NCBI GenBank assembly: GCA_029099685.1 | Contig: JAQXOO010000023.1 | Coordinates: 1-64,000 of the forward strand | DNA length: 64,000 nt | Direction: 5' to 3' | Source: Clostridia bacterium | Lineage (GTDB): Bacteria; Bacillota; Clostridia; Oscillospirales; Butyricicoccaceae | Shown here: positions 26,012-34,388 of the stretch, one piece after another | Position numbering within the stretch: the first letter of the stretch is position 1 | How the letters are laid out: each line of letters begins with the position of its first letter | The notes under the pieces: generated by a model | What the model was told of the DNA's origin: nothing | The model's input: only the letters and a program-made list of their open reading frames with translations | Databases searched by the model: none | Made by a program: the position numbers and the translations under genes

Positions 26012-27726
26012 AGGGCGGTCCTGCCGTGGGAATTCTTCAGTTTAAAAAGGCAAATTGTAAAAATTGCTATAAATGCGTGCGCAACTGCCCGGTAAAAGCC
26101 ATTCGCGTGGCGGATGAGCAGGCGCAGATCGTGGAGGAGGACTGCATCCTCTGCGGCCGCTGCACGGTGGTCTGCCCGCAAAATGCCAAGGAGGACGTCA
26201 GCAGTCTCTCAGATGTGCGCAGGCTGATGGCCCAGGGCAGGGAAGTGGCCGCAGCGGTGGCGCCTTCTTTCACCGCCTATTTTGACGGCTGCGGCTGGGA
26301 CGCGTTTTCCTGCGCCATGAAGCAGCTGGGCTTTTCCCATGTTTATGAAACCGCCGAAGGCGCGCATCTGGTAAAAGGGGAATATGAGCGGCTTGTGCAG
26401 GCCGGGGCTGAAGGGCCTGTGATCTCCACCTGCTGTTCTTCCGTCAATCAATACGTGCAGAAATATCTCCCGGATGCGATCCCCTATATGGCGCCGGTGA
26501 TGACGCCGCTTCGGGCGGTGACACGCCTGATCCGTCAGCGCTGCCCGGGCGCTGCTGTCGTGTTTCTCAGCCCCTGCATCTCTAAAAAGACAGAGACGGT
26601 GGCTCTGGGCTGCGCAGACGGCCCGGATTATGACCTGACCTTTGACGAGCTGGAGGACTGGCTGCGGGAAAGCGGCATCGTGATCGGCAATTCGGACACC
26701 GCCGGTCCTGTCAAGCTGTCCCGGATGTTTCCGGTGACCGGCGGCATCCTGCGCACCATGAAGCGCCAGCCCGGCTGGCGTTATCTGGCGGTGGACGGCA
26801 TGGAGGACTGCATCGCAACGCTGCAGGACGCGGTGGATGGAAAGCTGAAGCGCTGCTTTATTGAAATGTCCGCCTGCGCGGGCTCCTGCATCGGCGGTCC
26901 CGCTTTTCAGAAAAAAGAAAAGAAAAAAGCAGGTGCTGTCGCGGCGGTCCAGAATTCCGCCCTGGATGGCAGCGAGGACGATTTTCTTGTGGAAGAACAG
27001 ATCCGGCTGGAAAGCGCGCTGCACAAGGCTGCGGTTTTCCGCCCGGAACCTTCGGAGGAGCAGCTGAGCAGCATCCTGCGGCGTATGGGCAAAAACACGC
27101 CGGAGGACGAGCTGAACTGCGGCATCTGCGGTTACCCCACCTGTCGCGAAAAAGCAAAAGCGGTCTTTCTTGGCCGGGCGGATATTACCATGTGCCTGCC
27201 GTACATGAAGGAAAAGGCAGAGTCCTATTCCGACAAGATCGTCAATGTGTCACCCAACGCCATCGTGTCCGTGGGCCGGGATCTGCGGGTCAAGCAGATC
27301 AACCAGGCTGCCTGTGACATCTTCGGCATCCGCACGCGGGAGGACATCGTGGGGTATCCCGTTTCCCGCATCCTGGATGAGTTCGATTTTGTACGGATGC
27401 TCAGCGGCGACGGAAAACAAACCCAAACCTATACATATCTCTCCGACTACAATGTCTATCTGGAGCAGGTGTTCCTGTGCGATGAGGACAAGGAGATCGT
27501 CACCTGCATCATGAAAAATGTCACCCAGAGCCGGCAGAAGCGCAATCAGATCCGCCAGGTGAAGCTGCGGACCGCCACCATGGCCGACGAGATCGTGGAA
27601 AAGCAGATGCGCATTGCCCACGAGATCGCCAGCCTGCTGGGCGAGACGGTAGCCGAGACCAAGGTCGCTGTCAACGATTTGAAAAACACCATTATGATGG
27701 ATGAGGACAAAGATGAGCAGAGATAG
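26008..27726 (+). CDS. Sensory-type [FeFe]-hydrogenase with PAS domain (HydS-like, group C)
   Basis: A 572-residue protein. N-terminal 2[4Fe4S] ferredoxin domain (CKNCYKCVRNCP and CILCGRCTVVCP), then a hydrogenase-like H-cluster domain with loops STCCSSVNQYV, SPCISKKTE and SACAGSCIGG. Next is a further cysteine cluster CGICGYPTCREKAKA, a PAS domain (about 405-500; VNVSPNAIVSVGRDLRVKQIN) and a C-terminal coiled helix. Compared with catalytic enzymes, the loops are altered (TSCCPxW lost), as in group C sensory hydrogenases, which are thought to detect H2. ATG 26008 overlaps the rex stop; a GTG at 26026 is an alternative start. The output is probably passed to the phosphatase encoded next. Confidence 0.88.
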   Translation: MKGGPAVGILQFKKANCKNCYKCVRNCPVKAIRVADEQAQIVEEDCILCGRCTVVCPQNAKEDVSSLSDVRRLMAQGREVAAAVAPSFTAYFDGCGWDAFSCAMKQLGFSHVYETAEGAHLVKGEYERLVQAGAEGPVISTCCSSVNQYVQKYLPDAIPYMAPVMTPLRAVTRLIRQRCPGAAVVFLSPCISKKTETVALGCADGPDYDLTFDELEDWLRESGIVIGNSDTAGPVKLSRMFPVTGGILRTMKRQPGWRYLAVDGMEDCIATLQDAVDGKLKRCFIEMSACAGSCIGGPAFQKKEKKKAGAVAAVQNSALDGSEDDFLVEEQIRLESALHKAAVFRPEPSEEQLSSILRRMGKNTPEDELNCGICGYPTCREKAKAVFLGRADITMCLPYMKEKAESYSDKIVNVSPNAIVSVGRDLRVKQINQAACDIFGIRTREDIVGYPVSRILDEFDFVRMLSGDGKQTQTYTYLSDYNVYLEQVFLCDEDKEIVTCIMKNVTQSRQKRNQIRQVKLRTATMADEIVEKQMRIAHEIASLLGETVAETKVAVNDLKNTIMMDEDKDEQR

Positions 27727-28891
27727 TCTGATCCTTGGCGACATGATGCTGGAGATCGGCGTTGCCAGCATCAACAAGGAGGGGGAGGTCATCTGCGGAG
27801 ATGTCTGGTGCCAAACCTCCGGGGAGGAGCAGCAGATCATCGTCCTGTCCGACGGTATGGGCAGCGGCGTCAAGGCCAATATCCTGGCCACGCTGACCGC
27901 TCAGATGCTTTCCACCATGCTGGCCGGAAACATCCCCATTGACGAATGCATCATGACGGTATCCGAGACGCTGCCCATGTGCAGGGAGCGAAAGCTGGCC
28001 TATGCGACCTTTACAGCACTGAAGCTTCAAGGCCTGACAGCCTATCTGGTGCGTTATGACAATCCCCCGGTGCTGCTGCTGCGGCGCGGAAAAAGCATCC
28101 GCTTTCCCTACGGCGTTCATTTTGTGGGGGAAAAAGAGATCCATGAAAGCACGCTGCAGCTGGAAGAAGGCGATCTTCTGCTGTTGATGAGCGACGGCAT
28201 CACCCAAGCCGGCCGCGGCAAGACCGGAGACGGCTGGCCCTCTGAGGAGGTTGCTGCGCTGGCAGAGCAGTACGACAGCCCCGGACTGTCTCCCCAGCGG
28301 ATGGCTGCGCTGATCCTGCGGGCGGCACAGTCCCTGAATCTGGATGAGGCGGACGACGACGCCACGGTGATCGCCGTAAAGCTCCGCCGGCGCTGCGCGG
28401 CAAACATCATGATCGGTCCGCCGGAAAACCGTGCGGATGACCAGTCCACCATGCGGCTGTTTTTCTCCAAGGCGGGCGCCCACATCGTTTGCGGCGGCAC
28501 CACCGCGAAAACCGTGGCCGCTTACCTGGGTGAAACGGTCCATACCCTGGCAGACACCGCTACCGAAACGGTGCCGGCCATGCTGCGGATCGATGGTGTG
28601 GATCTTGCAACGGAAGGGCTGCTGACGCTGCAGGCCACATTGGAGCTGGTGCGGGCATACCGGAAAGACTGTATGCTGACGCTGGAGCTGGAAAAGCAGA
28701 GAGACGGAGCCTCTCAGTTAGCGGAGCTGCTGCTGGAGCGGGCCACCGATGTAAACATTTTCTTCGGCACCGCGGTGAATACCGCCAATATTTCTCAGGA
28801 TGTTTCCTTTCAAAGCAAGCTGCAGCTGGCCAAGGACCTGGAAAAGGAACTGACAGAACTGGGCAAAAATGTAAAACTCAGCATGTGCTGA
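27713..28891 (+). CDS. SpoIIE-type PP2C phosphatase linked to sensory hydrogenase
   Basis: A 392-residue protein. Residues about 1-215 are a PPM/SpoIIE-like serine phosphatase: GDVWCQTSGEEQQIIVLSDGMGSGVKAN (metal-binding DGMGSG), LLLLMSDGI and DDDATVIAVKL near the end. The C-terminal 170 residues (MIGPPENRADDQSTMRLFF...) are not recognised; they show an alternating alpha/beta pattern and may be regulatory. The ATG at 27713 follows GATGAGGAC and overlaps the end of the sensory hydrogenase gene. Association of group C hydrogenases with such phosphatases is known. The phosphoprotein target, perhaps an anti-anti-sigma factor or a kinase substrate, is not encoded here. Confidence 0.82.
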   Translation: MSRDSLILGDMMLEIGVASINKEGEVICGDVWCQTSGEEQQIIVLSDGMGSGVKANILATLTAQMLSTMLAGNIPIDECIMTVSETLPMCRERKLAYATFTALKLQGLTAYLVRYDNPPVLLLRRGKSIRFPYGVHFVGEKEIHESTLQLEEGDLLLLMSDGITQAGRGKTGDGWPSEEVAALAEQYDSPGLSPQRMAALILRAAQSLNLDEADDDATVIAVKLRRRCAANIMIGPPENRADDQSTMRLFFSKAGAHIVCGGTTAKTVAAYLGETVHTLADTATETVPAMLRIDGVDLATEGLLTLQATLELVRAYRKDCMLTLELEKQRDGASQLAELLLERATDVNIFFGTAVNTANISQDVSFQSKLQLAKDLEKELTELGKNVKLSMC

Positions 28892-28914
28892 CGATATAAA
28901 AGGGGAAGAAAGCT

Positions 28915-30444
28915 ATGAATTTGACGCAAACTAGAGGCATCGCAACGCGCCTGACTTCCAACCGGAAGCAGATCTTTACAGAGGTTGCCCGCCTGGCATA
29001 TGAAGGCGGCGACTACAGCCGCATGGAGGAATTGCCCTACAAGATCGCCCCCGGCGAGATTTCCAATGACCGGGAATCCATCTTCCTGGAGCGCGCCATT
29101 GTGGGCGAGCGCATCCGTCTGGCAATGGGTCTGCCGCTGCGTTCGGTGACGGAGCACACCAGGCTGTCCGACGGTGTGGAAGAAAGTGCCATCGCGGAAA
29201 AGTACTATGATCCCCCTCTGGTGAACATTATTACCTATGCCTGCAACGCCTGTCCCACCAATCGGTACAGGGTCACCGAGGGCTGCCAGGGCTGCCTGGC
29301 CAGCTTCTGCCAGGAGGTCTGCCCCAAGGGTGCCATCCATTTTGAGCGCGGCAAGTCTGTGATCGATGACAGCAAGTGCATCAGATGCGGTAAATGCGCC
29401 AATGCCTGTCCCTACAACGCCATCATCAAGCAGGAGCGCCCCTGCGCCGCCGCCTGCGGTATGAACGCCATTGAATCCGACGATCACGGCCGTGCCAAGA
29501 TCAACTATGACAAGTGCGTTTCCTGCGGTATGTGCCTGGTATCCTGCCCCTTCGGCGCCATCGCTGACAAAGGCCAGATCTTCCAGCTCATCCACTCCCT
29601 CAAAAAAGGCGACCGGAACATCGCCATCGTGGCCCCGGCTTTTTACGGCCAGTTCGGGCCCGAGGCCACGCCTGAACGTCTGACGGCCGCCATGCGTCAG
29701 CTGGGCTTCAGCGATGTGGTGGAGGTAGCCATCGGCGCCGACCTGTGCACCATCGAGGAGGCCAAGGACTTCCTGCGTGAGGTGCCCGAGTATCAGCCCT
29801 TTATGGCAACCTCCTGCTGCCCCGCGTGGTCCGTCATGACCAAGCGTGAGTTCCCGGAACTGGCCATGAACATCTCCATGGCCATGTCTCCCATGGTACT
29901 GACCGCCCGTATGCTCAAGATGCAGTACCCCGAAGCCAAGATCACCTTTGTGGGTCCCTGCGCCGCCAAAAAGCTGGAAGCCAGCCGCCGCAGCGTCCGC
30001 AGCGACGTGGACTTTGTTCTGACCTTTGAGGAGCTGCAGGGCATGTTCGAGGCAAAGGAGGTAGACTTCGCCGCCATTCCCAAGGAGGACGAGGTTCCTT
30101 TGGACAAGGCGTCTTCCGTGGGACGCAATTTTGCCGTGGGCGGTGGCGTTGCCAGCGCCGTCGTAGCCGCGGCCAAACGCATGGCGCCTGAACGCGAAGT
30201 CAAGGTGGTTGCCGCGCAGGGCCTGGCCGAGTGCAAAAAGATGCTGATGCTGGCCAAGGCCGGCAAGTACAACGGCTACCTGCTGGAGGGCATGTGCTGT
30301 CCGGGCGGCTGTGTCGCCGGTGCCGGCACCATCCAGCCCATTAAGAAGAGTACCGCCGCCATTGGCCTGTATGCCAAGGAAGCACCCTTTGAAAATGCGG
30401 TGGATACGGAATACGACATCACGCTGCCCCTGCTGAAGGACTGA
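28915..30444 (+). CDS. Monomeric [FeFe]-hydrogenase (group B-like)
   Basis: A 509-residue enzyme that would make or oxidise H2 with ferredoxin. N-terminal cysteine-rich region (ACNACPTNRYRVTEGCQGC, FCQEVCPKGA), followed by two [4Fe4S] motifs (CIRCGKCANACPYNA, CVSCGMCLVSCPFGA). The H-cluster domain has loops ATSCCPAWSVM, GPCAAKKLEA and EGMCCPGGCVAGAG. The GPCAAKK and CVAGAG versions, in place of MPCxxK and GGGQ, point to group B. The start ATG follows AGGGGAAGAAAGCT. It is the last gene of the Rex-controlled unit and ends at a strong terminator. The maturation genes hydEFG are not in the window. Confidence 0.92.
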   Translation: MNLTQTRGIATRLTSNRKQIFTEVARLAYEGGDYSRMEELPYKIAPGEISNDRESIFLERAIVGERIRLAMGLPLRSVTEHTRLSDGVEESAIAEKYYDPPLVNIITYACNACPTNRYRVTEGCQGCLASFCQEVCPKGAIHFERGKSVIDDSKCIRCGKCANACPYNAIIKQERPCAAACGMNAIESDDHGRAKINYDKCVSCGMCLVSCPFGAIADKGQIFQLIHSLKKGDRNIAIVAPAFYGQFGPEATPERLTAAMRQLGFSDVVEVAIGADLCTIEEAKDFLREVPEYQPFMATSCCPAWSVMTKREFPELAMNISMAMSPMVLTARMLKMQYPEAKITFVGPCAAKKLEASRRSVRSDVDFVLTFEELQGMFEAKEVDFAAIPKEDEVPLDKASSVGRNFAVGGGVASAVVAAAKRMAPEREVKVVAAQGLAECKKMLMLAKAGKYNGYLLEGMCCPGGCVAGAGTIQPIKKSTAAIGLYAKEAPFENAVDTEYDITLPLLKD

Positions 30445-30456
30445 CCGAACCCATCC

Positions 30457-30490
30457 GGCCTGCCGTGTCTGAAGACCACGGCAGGCCTTT
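30457..30490 (+). terminator. Terminator of the hydrogenase operon
   Basis: GGCCTGCCGTG / CACGGCAGGCC stem with 9-base loop, followed by TTTGCGTCTTT. Confidence 0.8.
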
Positions 30491-30522
30491 GCGTCTTTGA
30501 ATTTCTCAAAGGAGGGGTGAAG

Positions 30523-31305
30523 ATGGATTTTGGAATGCCTACCCTGATCGAACTGCCTGAGATCCCGGACTGCGCGGCGCTGTGCCGGCAGCTGGGGCTT
30601 CAGTTCGTGGAGCTGAACATGAATCTGCCCCAGTATCAGGTGAACGCCGTGGACGAAGAACAGCTTTTGCGGACTGCAAAGCGTGAAAATATCTATTATA
30701 CCATTCATCTGGACGAAACGCTGGACCCCTGCAATTTCAACCCCTGGGTGGCGGAAGCCTGGACGAAAACCGTGCTGGAAACCATCGGCCTTGCGAAGCG
30801 GCTGGGTGCTCCGGTCCTGAATATGCATCTCAACCGGGGCGTTTATTTCACGCTTCCGGACCGAAAGGTCTTTTTGTATGAGCAGGAGCAGGATCGTTGC
30901 CTGTCCGCCCTCCGGGACTTTCGTGACCGGGCCGCTTATGCCGTGGGAGCAAGCGGGATCCGCCTCTGCATCGAAAACACCGAGGGCTATGACCCGCCGT
31001 TTTTGGAGAAAAGCCTCGATCTGCTGCTGGAAAGCCCGGTCTTTTCCCTGACGCTGGATGTAGGTCACGATGCCTGCATCGGCGGAGCAGACCTGCCCCG
31101 CATTCTGGCACGGAAGTCCCGTCTGACCCATATGCATCTCCACGACAGCACGGGGTCAAACGCCCATCTGCCGCTGGGCGATGGCAGCCTGAATCTCCCT
31201 GCCATGCTGGATCTGGCCCGCCGGCAAAACTGCCGGGTGGTATTGGAGACAAAAACCGTCGCCGGCTTGAAAAAATCTGCTGCATGGCTGAAAACAACGC
31301 TCTGA
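30523..31305 (+). CDS. Xylose isomerase-like/endonuclease IV-like TIM-barrel protein
   Basis: A 260-residue AP-endonuclease-2 fold protein. Metal-binding residues are visible around the barrel: TIHLDE, LNMHLNRG, CIENTEG, LDVGHDACIG, THMHLHDSTG and VLETKT. The family includes sugar isomerases, epimerases and endonuclease IV. The short length and lack of the DNA-binding loops argue for a sugar or unknown substrate rather than DNA repair. The track start (GTG 30517) belongs to the AAAGGAGGGGTGAAG leader; the ATG at 30523 is the start. The stop codon lies in the loop of its own terminator. No neighbouring pathway gene helps. Confidence 0.8.
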   Translation: MDFGMPTLIELPEIPDCAALCRQLGLQFVELNMNLPQYQVNAVDEEQLLRTAKRENIYYTIHLDETLDPCNFNPWVAEAWTKTVLETIGLAKRLGAPVLNMHLNRGVYFTLPDRKVFLYEQEQDRCLSALRDFRDRAAYAVGASGIRLCIENTEGYDPPFLEKSLDLLLESPVFSLTLDVGHDACIGGADLPRILARKSRLTHMHLHDSTGSNAHLPLGDGSLNLPAMLDLARRQNCRVVLETKTVAGLKKSAAWLKTTL

Positions 31306-31320
31306 GGAGCGTTGTTTTTC
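31293..31320 (+). terminator. Terminator overlapping the end of the TIM-barrel gene
   Basis: AACAACGCTC / GAGCGTTGTT with TGAG loop, then TTTCTTTTTTC. The TGA stop codon (31303-31305) is inside the loop. Confidence 0.85.
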
Positions 31321-31364
31321 TTTTTTCAATGTGGTATTATCAAACAATAGGGGAGGGAGCATAT

Positions 31365-32285
31365 ATGGAGCGCAAGCATGATCTGACGCCCAGGCACTAT
31401 GCTTTAGGTGAGATCGCCGATGATCAGATGGCATTTGCCGTGGTCATGGCGCACTATCAGGACCAATGGATCTTTTGCCGCCACAAGGAGCGCACCACCT
31501 GGGAGATCCCCGGCGGCCATATCGAGCCGGGCGAGACTGCGCTGCAGGCTGCGGAGCGGGAGCTGCGGGAAGAGACAGGCGCTGCGTCCTTTACCCTCAC
31601 GCCGGTCTGCGCTTATGGCATCACCAGATACGGTCTTGTCTGTTTTGCCGAGATCGGGGAGCTGGGCCCACTGCCCGATATGGAGATCGGTGAGATCATG
31701 CTTTCCCATGTGCTGCCCAGGGATCTGACCTATCCCCAGGCCCATTCTGTTATTTATGATTGGGTGCAGGGGTGGCGAAATCTTCAGAGCAGCTCTGACG
31801 AGCTGTGGGATGTTTACGACAAGGACCGCCGGCCCACCGGCCGTCTGCACCGCCGGGGCGATCCCATGCCGGAGGGCGATTTTCACCTGACTGTCCATGT
31901 CTGGCTGCAAAACACCGACGGCCGGTTCCTCATCACAAAGCGCGCGCCCAACAAAGGCTACGGAGGGCTTTGGGAATGCACCGGCGGTTCGGCCTTGGCC
32001 GGCGATGACAGTATCACCGCCGCCATCCGTGAGGTCCGGGAAGAAACGGGGCTGTCCGTCCGCCCGGAAAACGGCCGCTGCCTGCTGCAATATCAGGGCT
32101 GGGACTGGTTCACCGATGTGTGGCTGTTCCGCCAGCCCTTTGATACAGAAGCGGTGATCCTCCAGCCTGGAGAGACCTGCGACTACAAGTGGGTCACCCT
32201 GCCCGAGCTTTTGGAATGGGACGCGGCAGGAAAGATGGTGCCTTTCCGCTACGCAAAATCCCTTCTTGCCAATTTGAGTGAATAA
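31365..32285 (+). CDS. Tandem Nudix hydrolase (two Nudix domains)
   Basis: A 306-residue fusion of two Nudix domains. Domain one (about 20-125) is MutT-like, with a complete Nudix box GGHIEPGETALQAAERELREETGA. Domain two (about 150-300) starts LWDVYDKDRRPTGRLHRRGD, a YfcD/IDI-like opening, and has the box GSALAGDDSITAAIREVREETGL, in which the first glutamate is replaced by aspartate. Nudix enzymes cleave nucleoside diphosphate-linked compounds; the exact substrate is unknown. The ATG at 31365 after GGGAGGGAGC is the start, well inside the track ORF. The AAA+ gene follows after 14 bases. Confidence 0.86.
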   Translation: MERKHDLTPRHYALGEIADDQMAFAVVMAHYQDQWIFCRHKERTTWEIPGGHIEPGETALQAAERELREETGAASFTLTPVCAYGITRYGLVCFAEIGELGPLPDMEIGEIMLSHVLPRDLTYPQAHSVIYDWVQGWRNLQSSSDELWDVYDKDRRPTGRLHRRGDPMPEGDFHLTVHVWLQNTDGRFLITKRAPNKGYGGLWECTGGSALAGDDSITAAIREVREETGLSVRPENGRCLLQYQGWDWFTDVWLFRQPFDTEAVILQPGETCDYKWVTLPELLEWDAAGKMVPFRYAKSLLANLSE

Positions 32286-32299
32286 AGGAGTCAACCACC

Positions 32300-34339
32300 A
32301 TGGCGAAAGATATCGACGATCTCCTGCGGGATGTTTTCGGCAACGGCAAAGGCCGCGCCATGTCCACGCAGAAGGCAGAGACATACCTCCAACAGAGCCG
32401 CAGGCTGAACCGCGGTCTGGATGCGCTGGACAAGCAGCAGGAAGACCTGAACAGGCGCTTGCAGGACCAGCTGGACGAACTGAAAAAAATGAGCGGAGAA
32501 CTGGATTTTGAACGTATCCAGAAGGAAGTGGAGAAGGACTTCGGCATTGCCGGAAAGCAAACGGTACCCGCCCGTCCGGAAACTGCCGCGCAGGAAAAGG
32601 ATGCACGCCCCGAGGCTCAGCGTTTTGGCGACCTGCTTCCCAAGCTTACCGGCGAACTGATCGGCCAGGAAGTCTTTTTGAAAAAGCTGGTGATCGCCCT
32701 GAAGCGTCCCTATATCATCGGGTGGGACGCTCCAAAAGGTGTCCGCAACGCCATTCTGGTCCATGGCCGTCCCAATTCCGGGCGGCACACCGCCATACGC
32801 CTGGCGGCTGAAGAGATGGCCCGTGTAGGGCTGCTCCCCAACGGTGAGGTGCAGCGCATGAACCTGTCGCTCTATCCCGGTCAAAGTGAAGAAAAGCTGT
32901 TCCTGCAGGACCTGTACGCAGCTCTTTTGAAGGGCGGGATCCTGGTTTTTGACCACTATGAACAGTGCCATCCGGCCTTTTTGCAGCAGCTTGCAGAGCT
33001 GATCTGCACCGGCAGTCTGAACCTGTCCTCCCGGTATGTCATGCAGAAGGGCAACCTGGTGGATGCCGGTACTGCGCTGGCCTCCGACGCGGTGGGCCGC
33101 ATGGACGCCAACGGAAGCTACCTGATCATCGTTTCCGAAAAAGGCCGGGATAAGCTGGCCGGCTCCTTCGGCGCAAAAGTGGTGGACGCGCTTGGGGATG
33201 TCTGTGCAACAGACGCACTGTCCCGGGAGAGCCTGGAGAAGATCAGCGCCCTGCAGTACAAAAAGCTGCAGGAAAAGGCTGAAAAGCAGCTTGGCTTTAC
33301 ACTGACTGGAAATACAGATGTTGAAAAGTTTCTGGCGGACAAATACAAGCCCGAGAACGGTGTAGGGGATATTCTGGACTATACCAAAGACTGCTTCCAG
33401 GCGCTTGCACAGTACAAGTTGGAAAAGGACGCTCCGGAGCAAACCGTAACGCTGATCTGCGAGGACGGCCATCTGTTTGCCCTGCTGGACGGCGTAAAGA
33501 CCGACCTTCTGTCGCTGCTGCCCGGCGGCTACAAGGGCGAGGTGGACGCAGTAAAAGCCGAGATGGACAAGATCGTGGGTCTGACGGAGATCAAGGAGTA
33601 CATTCTGTCTCTGGAAAAGAATTATAGGGTCCAGGAAATGCGAAAGGCCCAGGGCCTGCCGGTGAGCGGCGTGTCCATGCACATGATCTTCACCGGAAAT
33701 CCGGGTACGGGCAAGACCACGATCGCCCGCCTGGTGTCCAAATATCTCAAGTCCATCGGCGTTCTGTCCGGCGGACAGTTGGTTGAGGTCAGCCGCGCCG
33801 ACCTGGTGGGCAAGTATGTGGGCCATACCGCGCCCCTGACCATGCAGGTCATCAAAAGCGCTCTGGGCGGCGTGCTGTTCATTGACGAAGCCTACTCCCT
33901 GTACCGGGGCAAGGACGACAGCTTCGGACTGGAGGCCATTGACACGCTGGTAAAGGAGATGGAGGACAACCGCGATGATCTCATCGTCATTCTTGCCGGT
34001 TATACCAAAGAGATGGAGACCTTCCTGACGGCCAACTCGGGCCTGCGCAGCCGTTTCCCCAACATCATCGAGTTCCCGGACTACAGCGGGGAGGAGCTGG
34101 CAAAGATCGCGGAGATCAATGCCGCTTCCCGGGGATACCGCCTGTCCCCCGATGCAAAAGAGGCCCTGCTGGACTATTTCTGTGTCATTCAGGCCATGGA
34201 GAGCCGGGAAAGCGGCAACGGACGTCTGGCCAGAAATGTCATTGAAAGCGCCATCCTGGCCCAATCCCGGCGTGTACTGGACCAGCCTGAAGCCCCGCTG
34301 GACCTGCTGGAAAAACGCGATTTTGATCTGTTCGAATAA
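32300..34339 (+). CDS. Two-domain AAA+ protein: decayed ClpB-like domain plus SpoVK/CbbX-like ATPase
   Basis: A 679-residue protein. Residues 20-75 are coiled coil. Residues about 110-400 resemble a Clp-type AAA+ domain, but its Walker A is HGRPNSGRHT (Lys to Arg) and its Walker B is ILVFDHYEQCHP (catalytic Glu lost), so it should not hydrolyse ATP. Residues about 425-679 are an intact CbbX/SpoVK ATPase: GLTEIKEYI, FTGNPGTGKTTIAR, GKYVGHTA (pore loop region), GGVLFIDEAYSL, and arginine finger region NSGLRSRFPN. SpoVK is a sporulation AAA protein of unclear function. Here it is twice the usual length. AAGGAG precedes the ATG. Confidence 0.86.
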   Translation: MAKDIDDLLRDVFGNGKGRAMSTQKAETYLQQSRRLNRGLDALDKQQEDLNRRLQDQLDELKKMSGELDFERIQKEVEKDFGIAGKQTVPARPETAAQEKDARPEAQRFGDLLPKLTGELIGQEVFLKKLVIALKRPYIIGWDAPKGVRNAILVHGRPNSGRHTAIRLAAEEMARVGLLPNGEVQRMNLSLYPGQSEEKLFLQDLYAALLKGGILVFDHYEQCHPAFLQQLAELICTGSLNLSSRYVMQKGNLVDAGTALASDAVGRMDANGSYLIIVSEKGRDKLAGSFGAKVVDALGDVCATDALSRESLEKISALQYKKLQEKAEKQLGFTLTGNTDVEKFLADKYKPENGVGDILDYTKDCFQALAQYKLEKDAPEQTVTLICEDGHLFALLDGVKTDLLSLLPGGYKGEVDAVKAEMDKIVGLTEIKEYILSLEKNYRVQEMRKAQGLPVSGVSMHMIFTGNPGTGKTTIARLVSKYLKSIGVLSGGQLVEVSRADLVGKYVGHTAPLTMQVIKSALGGVLFIDEAYSLYRGKDDSFGLEAIDTLVKEMEDNRDDLIVILAGYTKEMETFLTANSGLRSRFPNIIEFPDYSGEELAKIAEINAASRGYRLSPDAKEALLDYFCVIQAMESRESGNGRLARNVIESAILAQSRRVLDQPEAPLDLLEKRDFDLFE

Positions 34340-34342
34340 AAG

Positions 34343-34374
34343 AAAACCGGCGTGACATAAGTCACGCCGGTTTT
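34343..34374. terminator. Bidirectional terminator between AAA+ and Cys-rich genes
   Basis: AAAACCGGCGTGAC / GTCACGCCGGTTTT, 14-base stem with ATAA loop, A/T-rich on both sides, between convergent genes. Confidence 0.9.
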
Positions 34375-34388
34375 CGCAAATGGTCCGG

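Noticed and set aside
28810-31143. 777-codon minus-strand ORF across the hydrogenase and TIM-barrel genes
   Set aside because: It spans two real genes and a terminator; composition is that of a shadow frame.
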